From positions 186,001-250,000 of the forward strand of contig CAVQYE010000007.1 of NCBI GenBank assembly GCA_963718065.1: a DNA stretch of 64,000 nt, given 5' to 3'. The DNA is from CAVPGP01 sp963718065. GTDB taxonomy: Bacteria > Actinomycetota > Thermoleophilia > Gaiellales > Gaiellaceae. The notes beneath the pieces are model-generated. The model searched no databases. It had not been told where the DNA came from and saw only the letters and a list, made by a program, of their open reading frames with translations. A program made the position numbers and the translations under genes. This document shows positions 16,459 to 25,788 of this stretch, piece by piece. The number at the start of each line of letters is the position of its first letter. Within the stretch, counting starts at the first letter, position 1.

Positions 16459-18459
16459 GCCCGCGCGCGCGCCCTCGTGTCGGCGCCCGATTCGGCGTAC
16501 CGCGCGGCCAGGCGCCGAGCCTCGCGTGCGTCGGGCCACAGCGTGATCAGCGAGCCGAAGATGAAGACGAGGCCTGCGAGCCAGATCAGGTTCACGAGCG
16601 GCTTGACGAGCGCCTTGAAGAAGACGCTCCCGTCCGGGTTGATCTGGTCCGCGATCAAGTACAGGTCCTCCGCCCGCGGCCAGTCGGTGCGGATCCCCAC
16701 CTCGTTGGAGCTCGACTGCTCGATGGGATACCGGTTCTTGCCGACGCTGAGCGTGCCGAGCCGCTCGTTGCCGCGGGCGACATCCATCAGCGCGCGTACC
16801 TCGACCGCGTTGCTCGTCTCGGTCTGCTTCAGGCCGCGATACGTGACGTCGTAGCCGGCGACGCTGAGCGTCTCGCCCGGCTTGAGCTTGCGCTCGACGG
16901 TCGACCCGTAGGCGCTCGAGCCGGCGACGCCGATCGCCAGCAGGACGATCGCAGCATGGACGATGTAGCCGCCGTAGCGGCGCCGGTTACGGGCAACGAG
17001 CGACGAGAAGGCGCGCGCCCAGCCCTCCCGGGCCAGCGCCCGCCGCGCGACGGTGCCGCGCCAGAACTCGAACGCGATCGCCGCCAGCACGAACGCCGAG
17101 AAGGTGTAGGCGATCAAGCCGGGCCGAGACGAGCCGGCGCCGAAGGCGACCAGCACCGCGCCGGTGACGAGCGCGAACGCCGCCGGCCAGAGCACCGCCT
17201 GGCCGAGCGCGCGCAACGACTGCCGGCGCCACGCGACGAGCGGCCCGATGCCCATCAGCAGCAGGAGCGGCAGCCCGAAGATGCGCAGGAAGAAGTCGTA
17301 GTACGGCCGGCCGATCGTCAGCGTGTCGCCGCGCACGGCCTCCGACAGGATCGGGAACGTGACGCCCCAGAGGATCGTCAGGCAGAGCGCCACGAGCAGC
17401 AGGTTGTTGTAGAGGAACGTCGCCTCGCGCGAGATCGGCGACTCGAGCTTCGTCCGCGCGCGCAGCAGCGGCAGCCGCCAGAGGATGAGCACGACGGAGA
17501 ACGTCGTCACGACGCAGATGAAGAACAGGAACCACGGCCCGATCGAGCTCTTGGTGAACGAGTGGATCGAGCTGATGACGCCCGAGCGGGTGAGGAACGT
17601 GCCGAAGATCGAGAGGCAGAAGGCGAGTGCGACGAGCACCATGTTCCAGACCTTCAGCATCCCCTTCTTCTCCTGGATCATCACGGAGTGCAGGAACGCC
17701 GTCGCCGCGAGCCAGGGCATCAGCGCCGCGTTCTCGACCGGGTCCCAGGCGTAGTAGCCGCCCCAGCCCACCTCGACGTAGGCCCAGTGGGAGCCGAGCA
17801 GCTGGCCGACGCCGAGGAACGCCCACGCCGTCAGCGTCCAGCGCCGCGTGACGACGATCCAGCGCTCGTCGGTGCGCCCCGAGAGCAGGGCGCCCATCGC
17901 GAACGCGAACGGGATCGTCAGGCCGACGTAGCCGAGATAGAGCATCGGCGGGTGGGCGACCATGTACGGGTTCTGGAGGCTCGGCGTCAGGCCGAGGCCG
18001 TCGAACGCGCGCACCTGCGTCTCGAACGGGCTGGCGACGAAGACGAGCAGGAAGGCGAAGAACGTGGCGACGCCGCCGACGATCGGCACGACCCAGGTCA
18101 CGAGGTCGACGCGCCGGCGGTTGAGCACGACCGCCGCCGTTCCGTACCCGGTGAGGATCAAGCAGCCAGAGGAGGAGCGAACCCTCCTGCCCGCCCCAGA
18201 ACGCGGAGAGCGCGTACGCCCACGGGAGCGCGCGGCTCGTGTGGTCGGCGACGTACGTGAACGTGAAGTCGTGGCGCAGAAGCGCGACGACGAGGACGAT
18301 CGCCGCGACGGCCGTCGTCCCGAACGAGGCGAGCAGCGCGTTCCGGGCGGATTCTGCGAGCCGGCGACGGCGCAGGTGAGCCGCCACGGCGCCCGCGAGC
18401 AGCGCGTAGAGGGCGAGCGCGAGGCTCGTGACGAGTGCTGCGCGACCGAGGTCGGCCAC
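16455..18459 (-). CDS. ccmF: Cytochrome c haem lyase subunit CcmF, one frame break
   Basis: Starting at GTG 18459, the protein reads LALYALLAGAVAAHLRRRRL, then FTFTYVADHTSRALPWAYAL and FWGGQEGSLLLWL. A single-base shift near 18165 then leads to LTGYGTAAVVLNRRRVDLVT. The WWD haem-handling motif is clear (WGGYYAWDPVENAALMPWLA), as are many membrane helices and a periplasmic C-terminal domain. CcmF joins haem to CxxCH motifs of apocytochromes on the outer side of the membrane. It is coupled to the ccmI-like gene and preceded closely by ccmE. Confidence 0.9.
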
Positions 18460-18460
18460 G

Positions 18461-18870
18461 TTACGCCGGTGTGTTCGTCTTCTTGGCCGGCTGGTACTTC
18501 GACGGGCACTTCGTGATCAGCGTGTCCCGCTTGGCCACGAAGACACCGTTCCGAAGCGTGCCCTGCACCGTCACGTCGGAGTCGACCTTAGCATGTCCGG
18601 GACGCTGCCCTTGTAGACGACAGGCACGCGGCCGGCGCCGCCCGAGACGTCGCGGACGACGAAGTGAAGGCCGTTGCCGTGGGCGTTACCCGTCGGCTTG
18701 CCGACGAGCTTCCCGGTGAGCGAGACGACACCCGCGTGCCCGGCCAGCTCACTCGGCTTCAACTGGAGCGTGCCGCCGCCGGCAATCGAGGTGTAGAGCA
18801 GGAAGACCGCGAGCAGCATCGCGACCGAGACCGCGATGACGAGACGCGCGGGGCTGCGCTTCCGGGCCAT
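18461..18870 (-). CDS. ccmE: Haem chaperone CcmE with CxxxY motif, one frame break
   Basis: An N-terminal anchor (LVIAVSVAMLLAVFLLYTSI) is followed by the OB-fold: LAGHAGVVSLTGKLVGKPTG, LHFVVRDVSGG and VPVVYKGSVPDM. A single-base shift near 18590 restores VDSDVTVQGTLRNGVFVAKR and ITKCPSKYQPAKK. The haem-binding site is normally HxxxY; here it is Cys-Pro-Ser-Lys-Tyr (CxxxY), as reported for archaeal and some bacterial system I variants. It should carry haem to CcmF across the outer face of the membrane. The gene is two bases from the ccmF start. Confidence 0.85.
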
Positions 18871-18916
18871 GCGGAAAGTCTAGCGCCCAGGCTGAGGCCC
18901 GACCGAGGCCAGGAAA

Positions 18917-19165
18917 TCAGCGCTGCTGGGCGTCGGCCGCGGTCGGCTTGCGCGCCGGAATGCGGTAGCCGTGCTCGTGGCAGAGCGAGCCGGGCTGGTC
19001 CTCGGTCAGCGCGTCGCAGTAGCCCTTGCCGTAGGCCGCACGCATGAACGCCGCGACGACGTCGAGGTTCCAGTCCCCGATCGACGAGGCCTCGCGCCAG
19101 AGATCGGCGAGGCGAAGGTCGATGTCGAGCTCCAGCAGATCGATTCTCGAAGGGCTTTCAGGCAT
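18917..19165 (-). CDS. Small conserved hypothetical protein
   Basis: The ATG at 19165 gives an 82-residue acidic protein: SRIDLLELDIDLRLADLWRE, WNLDVVAAFMRAAYGKGYCD and GSLCHEHGYRIPARK. A TACTCT hexamer 8 bases upstream could be a -10 element, and no Shine-Dalgarno sequence is visible, so a leaderless transcript is plausible. It contains two cysteines and a histidine near the C-terminus (LCHEHGY). No family is recognised. It is divergent from the endonuclease IV-like gene. Confidence 0.55.
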   Translation of the reverse strand: MPESPSRIDLLELDIDLRLADLWREASSIGDWNLDVVAAFMRAAYGKGYCDALTEDQPGSLCHEHGYRIPARKPTAADAQQR

Positions 19166-19239
19166 GCATTCAGAGTAGAAAGGGGTTCGGACGGACACCT
19201 CCGGAAGCCGAAGCCAAGGCGTGGAGTAGCCTGCGCAGC

Positions 19240-20055
19240 GTGAGCGAGATTCGCATCGGCCCGGCCCGCGTGCCGTCTCAGGCGTCGCCCGAGGAGGCCG
19301 TGGAACGGCTCGTCGAGGCCGGCTGGAGCGCCTGTGAGATCGACTTCGAGCAGAAGTTCTGGATGGGCTATCCCTTCGCGGAGCGCTTCGGCGAGCTGGC
19401 GCGGGAAGCCGGCATCGTGCTCTCCGTCCACGCGCCGCTCGCGGGGTTCATGGGCCACGCCGAGCGCGGCAAGAAGCTGAACATGGCGTTCGGGATGCTC
19501 GACCACTCGGCCGGTGTCGCAAAGTCCGCCGGAGCCGAGCTCGTCGTCTTCCATCCCGGCTTCCTGCTGGGACGAACCCGCGAGGAGGCGCTCGACGCGA
19601 TCGTCGAGCAGCTCGGCGAGCTGCGCGAGCGGCTCGAGAAGAAGGACCGCGCCGTCCCGTTCGGGATCGAGGTGATGGGGCGTGTCCGCGAGATCGGGAG
19701 CCTCGACGACGTGGTCGAGATCTCGCGGCGCACGGGCTGGGTCCGCCCGGTGATCGACTTCGCGCACATGCACGCGACCTCCGATGGGGCTTTCGTCGAC
19801 GTCGAGCCGTTCGCCGAGGCGCTCGGGCAGGCGGACGAGGTGCTCGATGCGGGCGCGCCGTTCCACATCCACTTCTCGGACATCCAGTTCGCGAACCGCA
19901 ACGAGACGAAGCACCTCTCGTACGGCGAAGGCACGCTGCGCGCCGACCCGCTGCGCGAGGCGCTCGACCGCTTCGAGCGCCCCGCAACGGTGATCAGCGA
20001 GTCGCCCGATGTCGAGTCGAGCGTCGCGATCCGCGAGGTCCTGCTGGCCCGATGA
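19240..20055 (+). CDS. Endonuclease IV-like TIM-barrel AP endonuclease
   Basis: A GTG at 19240 starts a 271-residue TIM-barrel protein. It has GWSACEIDFEQKFWMGYPFA, VLSVHAPLAGFMGHAERGKK, LVVFHPGFLLGRTREEALDA, FGIEVMGRVREIGSLDDVVE, RPVIDFAHMHATSDG and FHIHFSDIQFANRNETKHLS. The His and Glu/Asp ligands in these blocks match the trinuclear zinc site of the Nfo family. The protein is close to the archaeal/actinobacterial branch with the HFSDI motif. It likely nicks DNA at abasic sites. It is followed by a VOC gene 21 bases on, probably in one transcript. Confidence 0.8.
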   Translation: MSEIRIGPARVPSQASPEEAVERLVEAGWSACEIDFEQKFWMGYPFAERFGELAREAGIVLSVHAPLAGFMGHAERGKKLNMAFGMLDHSAGVAKSAGAELVVFHPGFLLGRTREEALDAIVEQLGELRERLEKKDRAVPFGIEVMGRVREIGSLDDVVEISRRTGWVRPVIDFAHMHATSDGAFVDVEPFAEALGQADEVLDAGAPFHIHFSDIQFANRNETKHLSYGEGTLRADPLREALDRFERPATVISESPDVESSVAIREVLLAR

Positions 20056-20076
20056 ACGAACGGAAGGAGTTGCCCA

Positions 20077-20481
20077 ATGTCGCTGAGCAGTGTCGGTGCG
20101 ATCACGCTCTTCGTCGAGGACCTGCCGCGCTCAAAGCAGTTCTACGAGGATGTCTTCGACGCGCCGTTCATCTTCGAAGACGAGAACTCGGCCGTCTTCA
20201 AGTTCGAGAACACCGTCATCAACCTGCTCAGCGTCGATGCCGCTCCCGGCCTGATCGAGCCCGCGGCCGTCGCGGCTCCCGAGGCGGGCTCGCGCCTCCA
20301 GCTGACGATCTGGGTGGACGACACGGATGCGGTCTGCGCCGAGCTGGAGAAGCGCGGCGTGACGCTCCTCAACGGCCCGGTGGACCGGCCCTGGGGGATG
20401 CGGACCGCCAGCTTCAAGGATCCGGGCGGTCACATCTGGGAGGTCGCACAGGATCTGTCCCAGTCCGCGCCGGCTTCGTAG
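20077..20481 (+). CDS. VOC-family (glyoxalase-like) protein
   Basis: ATG 20077 follows an AAGGAG ribosome-binding site. The 134-residue protein has the paired beta-alpha-beta-beta-beta modules: VGAITLFVEDLPRSKQFYED, then DDTDAVCAELEKRGVTLLNG and FKDPGGHIWEVAQDL. The terminal GHxWE segment supplies a typical metal ligand. Members include glyoxalases, dioxygenases and resistance proteins, so substrate is open. Confidence 0.8.
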   Translation: MSLSSVGAITLFVEDLPRSKQFYEDVFDAPFIFEDENSAVFKFENTVINLLSVDAAPGLIEPAAVAAPEAGSRLQLTIWVDDTDAVCAELEKRGVTLLNGPVDRPWGMRTASFKDPGGHIWEVAQDLSQSAPAS

Positions 20482-20483
20482 GG

Positions 20484-21267
20484 ATGCCGACCAGCTGGAG
20501 CATGCCCGCCGGCAGCTCCGACCGCTGGCCGGAGGACTACGAGCGCGGTCGTCCGGGCTGGCCGCCGGAGGTCGTCGGGATCGCGGGCTTGCCGACGGAG
20601 GCGACGGTGCTCGAACTGGGCGCGGGCACCGGCAAGCTCACGCGTCTGCTCGTCCCGGTGTTCGAGCGGGTGATCGCCGTCGAGCCGGCCGATGCGATGC
20701 GGCGCCTGCTCGCGGCAGCCTGTCCCGGAGCAGAGGCGCTCGCCGGCAGCGGCGAAGACATTCCGCTCCAGGATGGGTCGGTGGACGCCGTCTTCGCCGC
20801 CGAGGCGTTCCACTGGTTCGACGACGAGCGCGCGCTTGCCGAGATCGCCCGCGTCCTGGCGCCGCGGGGTGCGCTCGTCGTGATGTGGAACCTGCCGGCC
20901 GGGCCGACGGAGCCGTCGATCGCGGCTGTGGAGCGGCTCCTGGCCGAACGCGGGCCCAGTCGCGAGGAGATCGGGGTCGACCCGCTGGACCTGAACACGA
21001 CCCACTATGCGTCGGGCGAGTGGCGCCATGCGCTGGCGGCGTCGCCCTTCGACGAGCTCCAGGAGACGCGGCTGCCGAACCCGCAGACGGTCGACCGGGA
21101 GGAGCTCGTGGCGTTCTTCGCCTCGCTGGGCTGGATCGCCGACCTGCCCGACGCCGAGCGGCTGCCGCTGCTCGACGAGGTGAGGTCTCTCCTCGACGCT
21201 GCCGAGTACCGGCGCCCGTGGGAGACGCACGTCTACTGGACTCGCCTCGCGGCGCACCCAGGCTTAG
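20484..21267 (+). CDS. Class I SAM-dependent methyltransferase
   Basis: The ATG at 20484 lies 3 bases after the VOC stop. Motif I is ATVLELGAGTGKLTRLLVPV, followed by ERVIAVEPADAMRRLL, GSGEDIPLQDGSVDAVFAAE and ALAEIARVLAPRGALVVMWN, the usual Methyltransf_11 order. The C-terminus reads YRRPWETHVYWTRLA. The frame as written runs on past 21267, where a TAG in the next frame is the expected stop and meets the convergent gene; a one-base error near the end is likely. Substrate unknown. Confidence 0.8.
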
Positions 21268-22141
21268 GAGTCGGCCAGCGCCTCCGCGAGCCAGCGCCGG
21301 GCTTGCTCCACGATCACCGGGTACGTGTGCAGGTAGTACCCGAGCGCACTGATCGCCTGCGAGAGCGCCCAGCCGCGGCCCCGCGCCCAGGTCGCGTCGT
21401 CGATCTCGAGCAGCTCGCGGAAGACCGGTCGTGTGTCCGCGTCCAGGACGGCCCACGCGACCTTCACGTCGCAGGCCGGGTCGCCGACGCAGAGGCAGCT
21501 CCAATCGAGGATCCCGGTGATCCGCCCGTCCGCGACGAGCAGGTTCCGCGCGTCGAGGTCGCCGTGGATCCACACGGGAGGGCCGTCCCACTCCGGTGCC
21601 GCGAGCGCCGCCTCCCACGCCGCCGTCACGGCGTCGGCGTCGATCAAGCCCGCGAGCGCGGCGATCCCGGCACGCATGGTCTCGTCACGCGGGCGAAGCG
21701 GCCCACCGCGCCCGGCCGGGGGCGGGCCGCCGGCCGGATCGATGCGCCGCAACGCTGCGAGGAAGTCCGCAAGGTCGACCGCCGCGCGGAGCAGGTCGAT
21801 GGCCGCGGTCGCGGCGTCCTCGCCGTGCGAGCCAGCCGTAGATCGCCCATTCGTGCGGGTATCCCTCGCCGGGCGCACCGCGAGCGACCTGCGCCGGCAC
21901 CGGCGAGCGGTAGGAGCGGCGCGAGCTTCGGCAGCCACTCGAACTCCTGGTTCAGCGACCCAGCGGTCCAGCCTCGCCGCCGCGGCAGGCGCACCGAGAG
22001 CTCGTCGCCGAGCCGGTAGATCGCGTTGTCGGTCCCACCCGCGGGCAGCGCTTCGATCGGCAGCTCCGCCCACTGCGGGAACTGCGCCGCGAGCAGTCGC
22101 CGCACGAGCGCCTCGTCCGTCTCGATCTCGTCCGCGTGCAT
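21264..22141 (-). CDS. Aminoglycoside-phosphotransferase-family kinase, two frame breaks
   Basis: ATG 22141 opens HADEIETDEALVRRLLAAQF. LPAGGTDNAIYRLGDELSVR follows, then shifts near 21905 and 21840, and then the catalytic block PVWIHGDLDARNLLVADGRI with GILDWSCLCVGDPACDVKVA. HGD-x-x-x-x-N and the D of LDW are the APH/choline-kinase active-site residues. It ends with GYYLHTYPVIVEQARRWLAE. Chromosomal members often phosphorylate metabolites rather than drugs, so resistance is not implied. Confidence 0.75.
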
Positions 22142-22224
22142 CCTGCCGGCTGTCACGGTCAGCATTCTGGTATCCCAGATGCGTTCACGGGTGATGTGCT
22201 CCACGGAGGAAGGAGCGTCGGAGA

Positions 22225-22617
22225 ATGAAATGCCAGGTTGTCCGTTCGGGCGCTGCCTACGAGGGCAAGCAGGGGCTGACCTATCTTCGCGGCCTGACAC
22301 GCGAGACGGTCGGTTCGCAGGGCATCTCGATGACCGTGCTCGTGCTCCCCGACGGCGCACGCGCAAAGTGCCACCTCCACGAGGGCGTCGAGACGGCTGT
22401 CTACGTGATCGACGGTCGCGCCGAGATGTTCTCCGGGCCACGGCTCGAAGAGCATCTCGAGTGCGGGTCAGGCGACTACGTCTACATTCCGGCCGACGTC
22501 GCGCACCTCGTGATGAACCGCTCCGGCGCCGCGACGACGGCGCTCGTCGCCCACACCGCAGCCAGCGACCAGGATGGGATCATGCTGCTCCCGGAGCTCG
22601 ACTCATTGATCGCCTGA
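22225..22617 (+). CDS. Cupin-domain protein
   Basis: The 130-residue protein (ATG 22225, preceded by GGAGAATG) is a single beta-barrel cupin. ARAKCHLHEGVETAVYVIDG supplies the first motif with two His and a Glu, and GDYVYIPADVAHLVMNRSG supplies the second with the terminal His. The metal site appears intact. A small-molecule-binding or isomerase role is likely, but no substrate is indicated. It is divergent from the phosphotransferase gene. Confidence 0.75.
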   Translation: MKCQVVRSGAAYEGKQGLTYLRGLTRETVGSQGISMTVLVLPDGARAKCHLHEGVETAVYVIDGRAEMFSGPRLEEHLECGSGDYVYIPADVAHLVMNRSGAATTALVAHTAASDQDGIMLLPELDSLIA

Positions 22618-22629
22618 GGAGCGGGTCAC

Positions 22630-22838
22630 CTAGAGCGGCCGGACTATGCCGTCAATCTCTGCTCGGACTCGGTCGATGTCCTCGCTCCCCGCCTGCACGT
22701 GAACCGCTGCAACCCAACCGCCGACAGGCGTCCTAACAACTTCGGCGTACAAGGACCTCGCGAGCAACGCCTCAACAGCCGCGAGAGCATAGTCTTGGAG
22801 GAGTAGTAGAGCTTGAGGACGACCTGACCGGCTGTCAT
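22630..22838 (-). pseudogene. Small frame-broken gene of unknown function
   Basis: An ATG at 22838 leads to TAGQVVLKLYYSS, after which the natural continuation is one frame away: LQDYALAAVEALLARSLYAE, then TPVGGWVAAVHVQAGSED and VRAEIDGIVRPL with a TAG at 22630. This reading has normal amino-acid composition, unlike the shadow frames. The region is less GC-rich than its surroundings. About 68 residues. No family is recognised. It is either sequencing-damaged or decayed. Confidence 0.4.
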
Positions 22839-22900
22839 ACCTGAAGCCTAGACAGGCGCATGGAACGTTCCGGGGCCAGCCCGCTGCCGCTCGAAGCGCG

Positions 22901-25768
22901 TTACGAGGCCGCAGCAGACGGATTGAGCTGCGTTCGCCGCTCTTCGATGTCCCGCTGCAGGAAGACGTACTCCGTGCCGGCGGCGATCGCCTCGGCTTCG
23001 TCGAGTAGCTCCTCCGCTTCGGCGGGGCGGCCCTGAGCGCCGCGGACGAGCGCGAGCGTGCCGAGCGAGCCGGCGTGCGACCACGTGTCCTCCGGGCCGA
23101 CGCTCTCGAGGGCCGCGGTCACCTGGCGCTCCGCTTCGTCGATCCGCCCGCGGGCGAGCATGATGTCCGCGAGCAGCCGCCGGGCCTCGACGAGACGCCC
23201 GGCCGCGGGCGTCCCGGTCAGCAGACGGAGCGCGTTTCGCGCAGCCTGCTCCGCGGCGTCCAGGTCACCCAGAAAGAGGTGCACGCGGCCGAGCCGCGTC
23301 CCGACCCAGGCGGCGTCTCCCGCGGCCCCGATCTGCTCGTAGAGGCTTGCGGCCTCCTCCAACGCCACCAGCGCATCTGCCGGGTCGCCGTGCTGGCACT
23401 CGACGAAGCCTCGGATCGAGAGAGCACCGGCCTTCGAGTCGAGCGTGCCGCACCGCTCTGCGGCCGCCAACGCCTGCTCGGTCAGCTCGCGCGCGACGGA
23501 TGGCTCGTCGAGCTCGGAGTGGATCCAGCCGAGCTTCGCGACGGCGTTCGACTCGAGGTCCGCGCGGCCGAGGCTGCGTCCGATGTCGGCCATTTGCTCG
23601 AAATCCCTTGCGGCCTCGCGCAGACGGCCACGCCAGCGGGAGACCCGCGAGAGCACGGCCAACGCCTCGTAGCGGGACCGCTCGTCCTCGGGCTCGATCA
23701 CCGACAGCGTCTCGTTCGCGAGCTCTGCCGCCCGCAACACGTCGCCGTCGCCGTACAGCGTCCCTAGCGCGAGCCCGATCAGCGCCCGGCCTTCGACGCG
23801 CCTGTCACCCGCGTCGTGAGCCATCCGCGCAAGCTCCTGCATCTCCTGCGTCGCCGCCGGGTCCGAGACGAGCCACGCCGCCCGCGCGGCGAGGTAACGG
23901 CGCCAGAGCGTCGGCTCGAGCTCGACCGACCGGACGAGCAGCCGACGCGCACTCGCGAACGACTCGCGGTTGAGCGCGCGGTTCCCCGCCAGTTGCAGCG
24001 CAGCCGCGGCTTCGCGGGCCAGCTCCTCGGGAGGCGCGCCCTCCAGCTCGGCGATCAGCCGCGCCGCCCGCTCCAGGTGGTATGCACGGATCTCGGCCAG
24101 CTCGTCGGGCGCCCGCTCGGCGACCCAGGCCGCGAAGTCCTGATGCCCGTCGGCGCGATCCGCCTTGCTCATGCCCGAGTAGGCGACATCGCGGATCAGC
24201 ACATGCTTGAAGCGGAACGCGCGGTCGCCGGAGATCGTCGATCGCTCCTCGGGGACGACGAGCTCGCAATCCAGCAGGACGTCGAGCAGCGCGCCGACAT
24301 CGCCGCCGGCGAGGCGGTCGAGAGCGCCGCGCCAGAAGACCCGGCCGACGAGCGCGGCGCGCTGCAGCAGCCGCTTCTGCTCGCCGTCGAGACGGTCGAT
24401 GCGAGCCGCGATCAGCGCCTGCACCGTGTCCGGGATCCGCTCGCGCGCCGAGTCCGCTCCCTCGGCGTCGACGAGCATGCGGGCGATCTCCTCCAGGAAG
24501 AGCGGATTGCCCTCCGCGCGATCGAGCAGCAGCGCACGCTGTGCCGGCGGCACAGGGCTCTTCGAAAGCAGCGCCTCGACGAGCTCCTCGCTCTCCTCGG
24601 ACGCGAGCGCGCAGAGGTCGATCGAGCTCGCGCGCGGGTTGCCGCCGCTCCACGACGGGCGCAGGTCGAGCAGCTCTGGGCGGGCAATGCAGACGATCAA
24701 TACCGAGGCGTTCTCCAGCTCGCGGGCCAGGCGCTCAATCACGTTCAGCAGCGGCTCCTCGGCCCAGTGGACGTCTTCGAAGACGAGCACGAGCGGCTGC
24801 GCATCGGAGAGCTGCTCGGCCCAGCGCATCGCCGCCCACTGCAGCTCCCGGCCGCTGTGCGGCTCGTCGGCGGCTCCGAGCACGCCGAGTGCGGCCGCGA
24901 GCAGGTCGGCGACGGCGTCGCTCTCGCAGGAGACGCGCAGCTTCTCGAAGGCGTCCGCGGCCGGGTCGTCGTCGCTGATCCCGGCGGAGGCCTTGATCAT
25001 CGAGGCGAGCGGCCAATAGGTGACGCTCTCGCCGTACGGGAGCGCGCGCCCTTCGAGGACGACGACTCGCTCGGTTCCGGCGGTGAACTCCTCGACGAGC
25101 CGCGACTTGCCGACGCCGGGGTCGCCGTAGACGGTCAGGAGGTGCGGGCGCCGGTCGCGGACCGTGCGGGCGAGCGTGTTCTCGAGCAGCTCCAGCTCCG
25201 ACTCGCGGCCGACGAACGGCGCGGCGGCGAGACGGCGGCGCCGGTCGAGCACGCCGATCGCGCGCCACGTCCACGTCCCGCTCTCGTGTCCCTTCAGCTC
25301 CACCGGGCCGGCGTCCTCGACCTCGACCGCGCCCGCGGCGAGCCGGCGGGCGGCAGGGCCGAGCAGGATCTCGCCCGGCCGGGCGGCCTGCTGCAGGCGC
25401 GCCGCGAGGTTGACCGCCTCGCCGGTGGCGAAGGTCGAGTCGCCTGTCTCGTCGACCACGACCTCCCCCGCCTCGACGCCGATGCGCGCCTCGAGCCCGA
25501 GCTCGCGCACCGCGTCCATGACGGCAAACGCCGCGCGCACCGCGCGCTCCGCGTCGTCCTCGTGCGCGCGCGGAACGCCGAATGCGGCCATCACCGCGTC
25601 GCCTGCGAACTTCTCGACCGTGCCGCCGTGCTGCTCGATGCAGTGCGCCGCTCGGGCGAAGTACTCGCTCACCCGCCTGCGGACGACCTCCGGATCGGCG
25701 CTCGAGACCAGCCCGGTTGAATCGACCAGGTCGACGAAAAGAACCGTTGCAAGTTTCCGCTCGACCAC
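22901..25768 (-). CDS. Adenylate/guanylate cyclase with AAA ATPase and TPR domains
   Basis: The 955-residue protein starts at GTG 25768. Residues 1-180 are a class III cyclase domain: KLATVLFVDLVDSTGLVSSA has the first metal Asp, VEKFAGDAVMAAFGVPRAHE the second Asp and the substrate Lys, and FATGEAVNLAARLQQAA the transition-state Asn/Arg pair. All catalytic residues are therefore present. An AAA_16 domain follows with Walker A LTVYGDPGVGKSRLVEEFTA and Walker B PLVLVFEDVHWAEEP. The rest, from about residue 560, is a TPR-like helical array. This architecture is common in actinobacteria as a large signalling ATPase. The signal sensed is unknown. Confidence 0.85.
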   Translation of the reverse strand: MVERKLATVLFVDLVDSTGLVSSADPEVVRRRVSEYFARAAHCIEQHGGTVEKFAGDAVMAAFGVPRAHEDDAERAVRAAFAVMDAVRELGLEARIGVEAGEVVVDETGDSTFATGEAVNLAARLQQAARPGEILLGPAARRLAAGAVEVEDAGPVELKGHESGTWTWRAIGVLDRRRRLAAAPFVGRESELELLENTLARTVRDRRPHLLTVYGDPGVGKSRLVEEFTAGTERVVVLEGRALPYGESVTYWPLASMIKASAGISDDDPAADAFEKLRVSCESDAVADLLAAALGVLGAADEPHSGRELQWAAMRWAEQLSDAQPLVLVFEDVHWAEEPLLNVIERLARELENASVLIVCIARPELLDLRPSWSGGNPRASSIDLCALASEESEELVEALLSKSPVPPAQRALLLDRAEGNPLFLEEIARMLVDAEGADSARERIPDTVQALIAARIDRLDGEQKRLLQRAALVGRVFWRGALDRLAGGDVGALLDVLLDCELVVPEERSTISGDRAFRFKHVLIRDVAYSGMSKADRADGHQDFAAWVAERAPDELAEIRAYHLERAARLIAELEGAPPEELAREAAAALQLAGNRALNRESFASARRLLVRSVELEPTLWRRYLAARAAWLVSDPAATQEMQELARMAHDAGDRRVEGRALIGLALGTLYGDGDVLRAAELANETLSVIEPEDERSRYEALAVLSRVSRWRGRLREAARDFEQMADIGRSLGRADLESNAVAKLGWIHSELDEPSVARELTEQALAAAERCGTLDSKAGALSIRGFVECQHGDPADALVALEEAASLYEQIGAAGDAAWVGTRLGRVHLFLGDLDAAEQAARNALRLLTGTPAAGRLVEARRLLADIMLARGRIDEAERQVTAALESVGPEDTWSHAGSLGTLALVRGAQGRPAEAEELLDEAEAIAAGTEYVFLQRDIEERRTQLNPSAAAS

Positions 25769-25788
25769 CCCTCAATTGTAGGGATCGC

